Origin: CAIUVD01 sp044338255
GTDB lineage: Bacteria; Planctomycetota; UBA11346
DNA length: 8,292 bases
Direction of reading: 5' to 3'
NCBI GenBank assembly: GCA_044338255.1
Contig: JBIILZ010000144.1
Span: 1 to 8,292, forward strand
The notes under the pieces are model-generated. The model was not told the DNA's origin and ran no database searches. It worked only from the letters and a program-made list of their open reading frames with translations. A program made the translations under genes and the position numbers. Numbering within the stretch: position 1 is the first letter of the stretch; every line of letters starts with the position of its first letter. Below are positions 8,010 to 8,292 of the stretch, piece after piece.

Positions 8010-8042
8010 GCGTCTGGCGTCGCCGCGGGGGAAGCCAGGCGC
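8010..8042 (+). terminator. Possible intrinsic terminator after the protease gene
   Basis: An inverted repeat begins 15 nt after the stop codon. GCGTCTGGC (8010-8018) pairs with GCCAGGCGC (8034-8042) through nine base pairs, one of them a G-U, with a 15-nt GC-rich loop. The downstream sequence has only a weak T run (TTT at 8048-8050). It is therefore either a poor factor-independent terminator or simply a 3' stem that protects the transcript end. Confidence 0.35.
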
Positions 8043-8168
8043 TGTGCTTTCCGCCAGCCGCTGCGCCCATCGTCACCTCATCCACCAGTGCTTGGTCGGT
8101 CCATAAACCTCAAAAACGCAGTTGGCATCCACCGTATCGCCGTAAGTGTATGCCATGTCATCAGATAT

Positions 8169-8232
8169 CGCACACTCAAGAGTTCGAATTTTAATATAAT
8201 CGCACACTCAAGAGTTCGAATTTTAATATAAT
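8169..8232. repeat. Perfect 32-bp tandem direct duplication
   Basis: Positions 8169-8200 and 8201-8232 are identical, head-to-tail, with no spacer. A 2-bp match (AT) continues on the left, to 8167. Each unit starts CGCACACTC and contains the small inverted repeat ACTC-AA-GAGT and the palindrome TTCGAA. Each ends in AT-rich sequence with a perfect TATAAT (8195-8200 and 8227-8232). No good -35 hexamer lies 16-18 bp upstream of either TATAAT. With only two units and no spacer, it is not a CRISPR array. It could be a replication-slippage duplication, a protein-binding site pair or a 3'-region element. Confidence 0.97.
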
Positions 8233-8291
8233 GCCAATCGTGAAAGCACGGGCTTGATGCAATCTTCTGAAATACCAAGCGCCTGTAGGGC
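8223..8291 (-). CDS. Possible C-terminal end of an unrecognised gene entering from the right edge
   Basis: Read on the minus strand from the right edge, one frame gives 22 codons, ALQALGISEDCIKPVLSRLALY, followed by TAA at 8225-8223. It has the amphipathic helical look of a real protein end. The last codons and the stop lie inside the second copy of the 32-bp repeat. No family can be named from so little. The other two minus-strand frames are also open over this short stretch, so the case rests only on the look of the peptide. If real, the gene would converge on the protease gene. Confidence 0.25.
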   Translation of the reverse strand, partial: ALQALGISEDCIKPVLSRLALY

Positions 8292-8292
8292 G

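Noticed and set aside
8073..8156. Minus-strand 27-codon frame beginning MAYTYGDTVDANC
   Set aside because: The peptide looks protein-like, but it has no ribosome-binding site, is very short and matches nothing I know. Chance cannot be excluded.
8181..8190. GTTCGAATT resembling a tRNA T-loop
   Set aside because: The flanking bases do not form the T-stem, and no acceptor, D or anticodon arms are present. It also occurs twice as part of the tandem repeat.
7994..8231. Plus-strand frames of 66 and 75 codons after the protease, the first overlapping its stop by ATGA
   Set aside because: They run through the terminator-like hairpin and the 32-bp tandem repeat, have Arg/Pro/Ser-rich composition and no motif. 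The overlap alone is not evidence of coupling.
8195..8232. Two perfect TATAAT boxes as tandem promoters
   Set aside because: No -35-like hexamer is found 16-18 bp upstream of either (ACACTC at 17 bp), there is no extended -10, and no plus-strand gene follows in the remaining 60 bases.
8167..8232. CRISPR array
   Set aside because: Only two units are present, directly abutting with no spacer between them.

Overview
The window is dominated by one very long plus-strand gene (897-7994). It encodes a secreted multidomain subtilisin-like (S8) serine protease of about 2,365 residues with a lipoprotein signal peptide. The organism is probably a Gram-negative-type environmental bacterium. The mix of S8 protease, BACON-like and MAM-like modules, carboxypeptidase-regulatory-like folds, cadherin-like repeats and a C-terminal PA14 domain is typical of giant surface proteins in Planctomycetota, Verrucomicrobiota and their relatives. 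That placement is inferred from protein architecture and the moderately high GC content; no marker gene is present, so it is tentative.

Layout. Positions 1-882 hold no gene I can support. There are two short hairpins (386-410, and a UUCG-capped one at 514-531) and a 48-codon minus-strand open stretch at the left edge with an NGRFVAVG motif. A GAGG motif at 883-886 precedes the start of the large gene. From the N terminus, the protein has a lipobox (LAAC, Cys22), a Ser/Pro/Glu-rich linker, a prodomain-like segment and a complete S8 catalytic domain (Asp258, His322, Asn417, Ser493). About 1,800 residues of beta-rich modules follow. These include a module order that occurs twice (a CARDB-like domain, then carboxypeptidase-regulatory-like domain(s), then BACON-like domain(s)). 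All three BACON-like domains appear to be interrupted by an inserted domain. Two cadherin-like repeats and a PA14 domain complete the protein. A hairpin 15 nt after the stop codon is a possible terminator.

The last 300 bases (7995-8292) contain no certain gene. They hold a perfect 32-bp tandem duplication (8169-8232) and possibly the last 22 codons of a minus-strand gene that enters from the right edge. If that gene is real, it converges on the protease gene.

Interpretation. The protease is probably exported by Sec, lipidated at Cys22 and sorted to the outer membrane (Ala at +2). Its modules would serve for adhesion, spacing or glycan binding. The lipid anchor lies N-terminal to the prodomain, so autoprocessing could release the protease together with its whole C-terminal module array. 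No neighbouring genes are present to show a pathway or operon.
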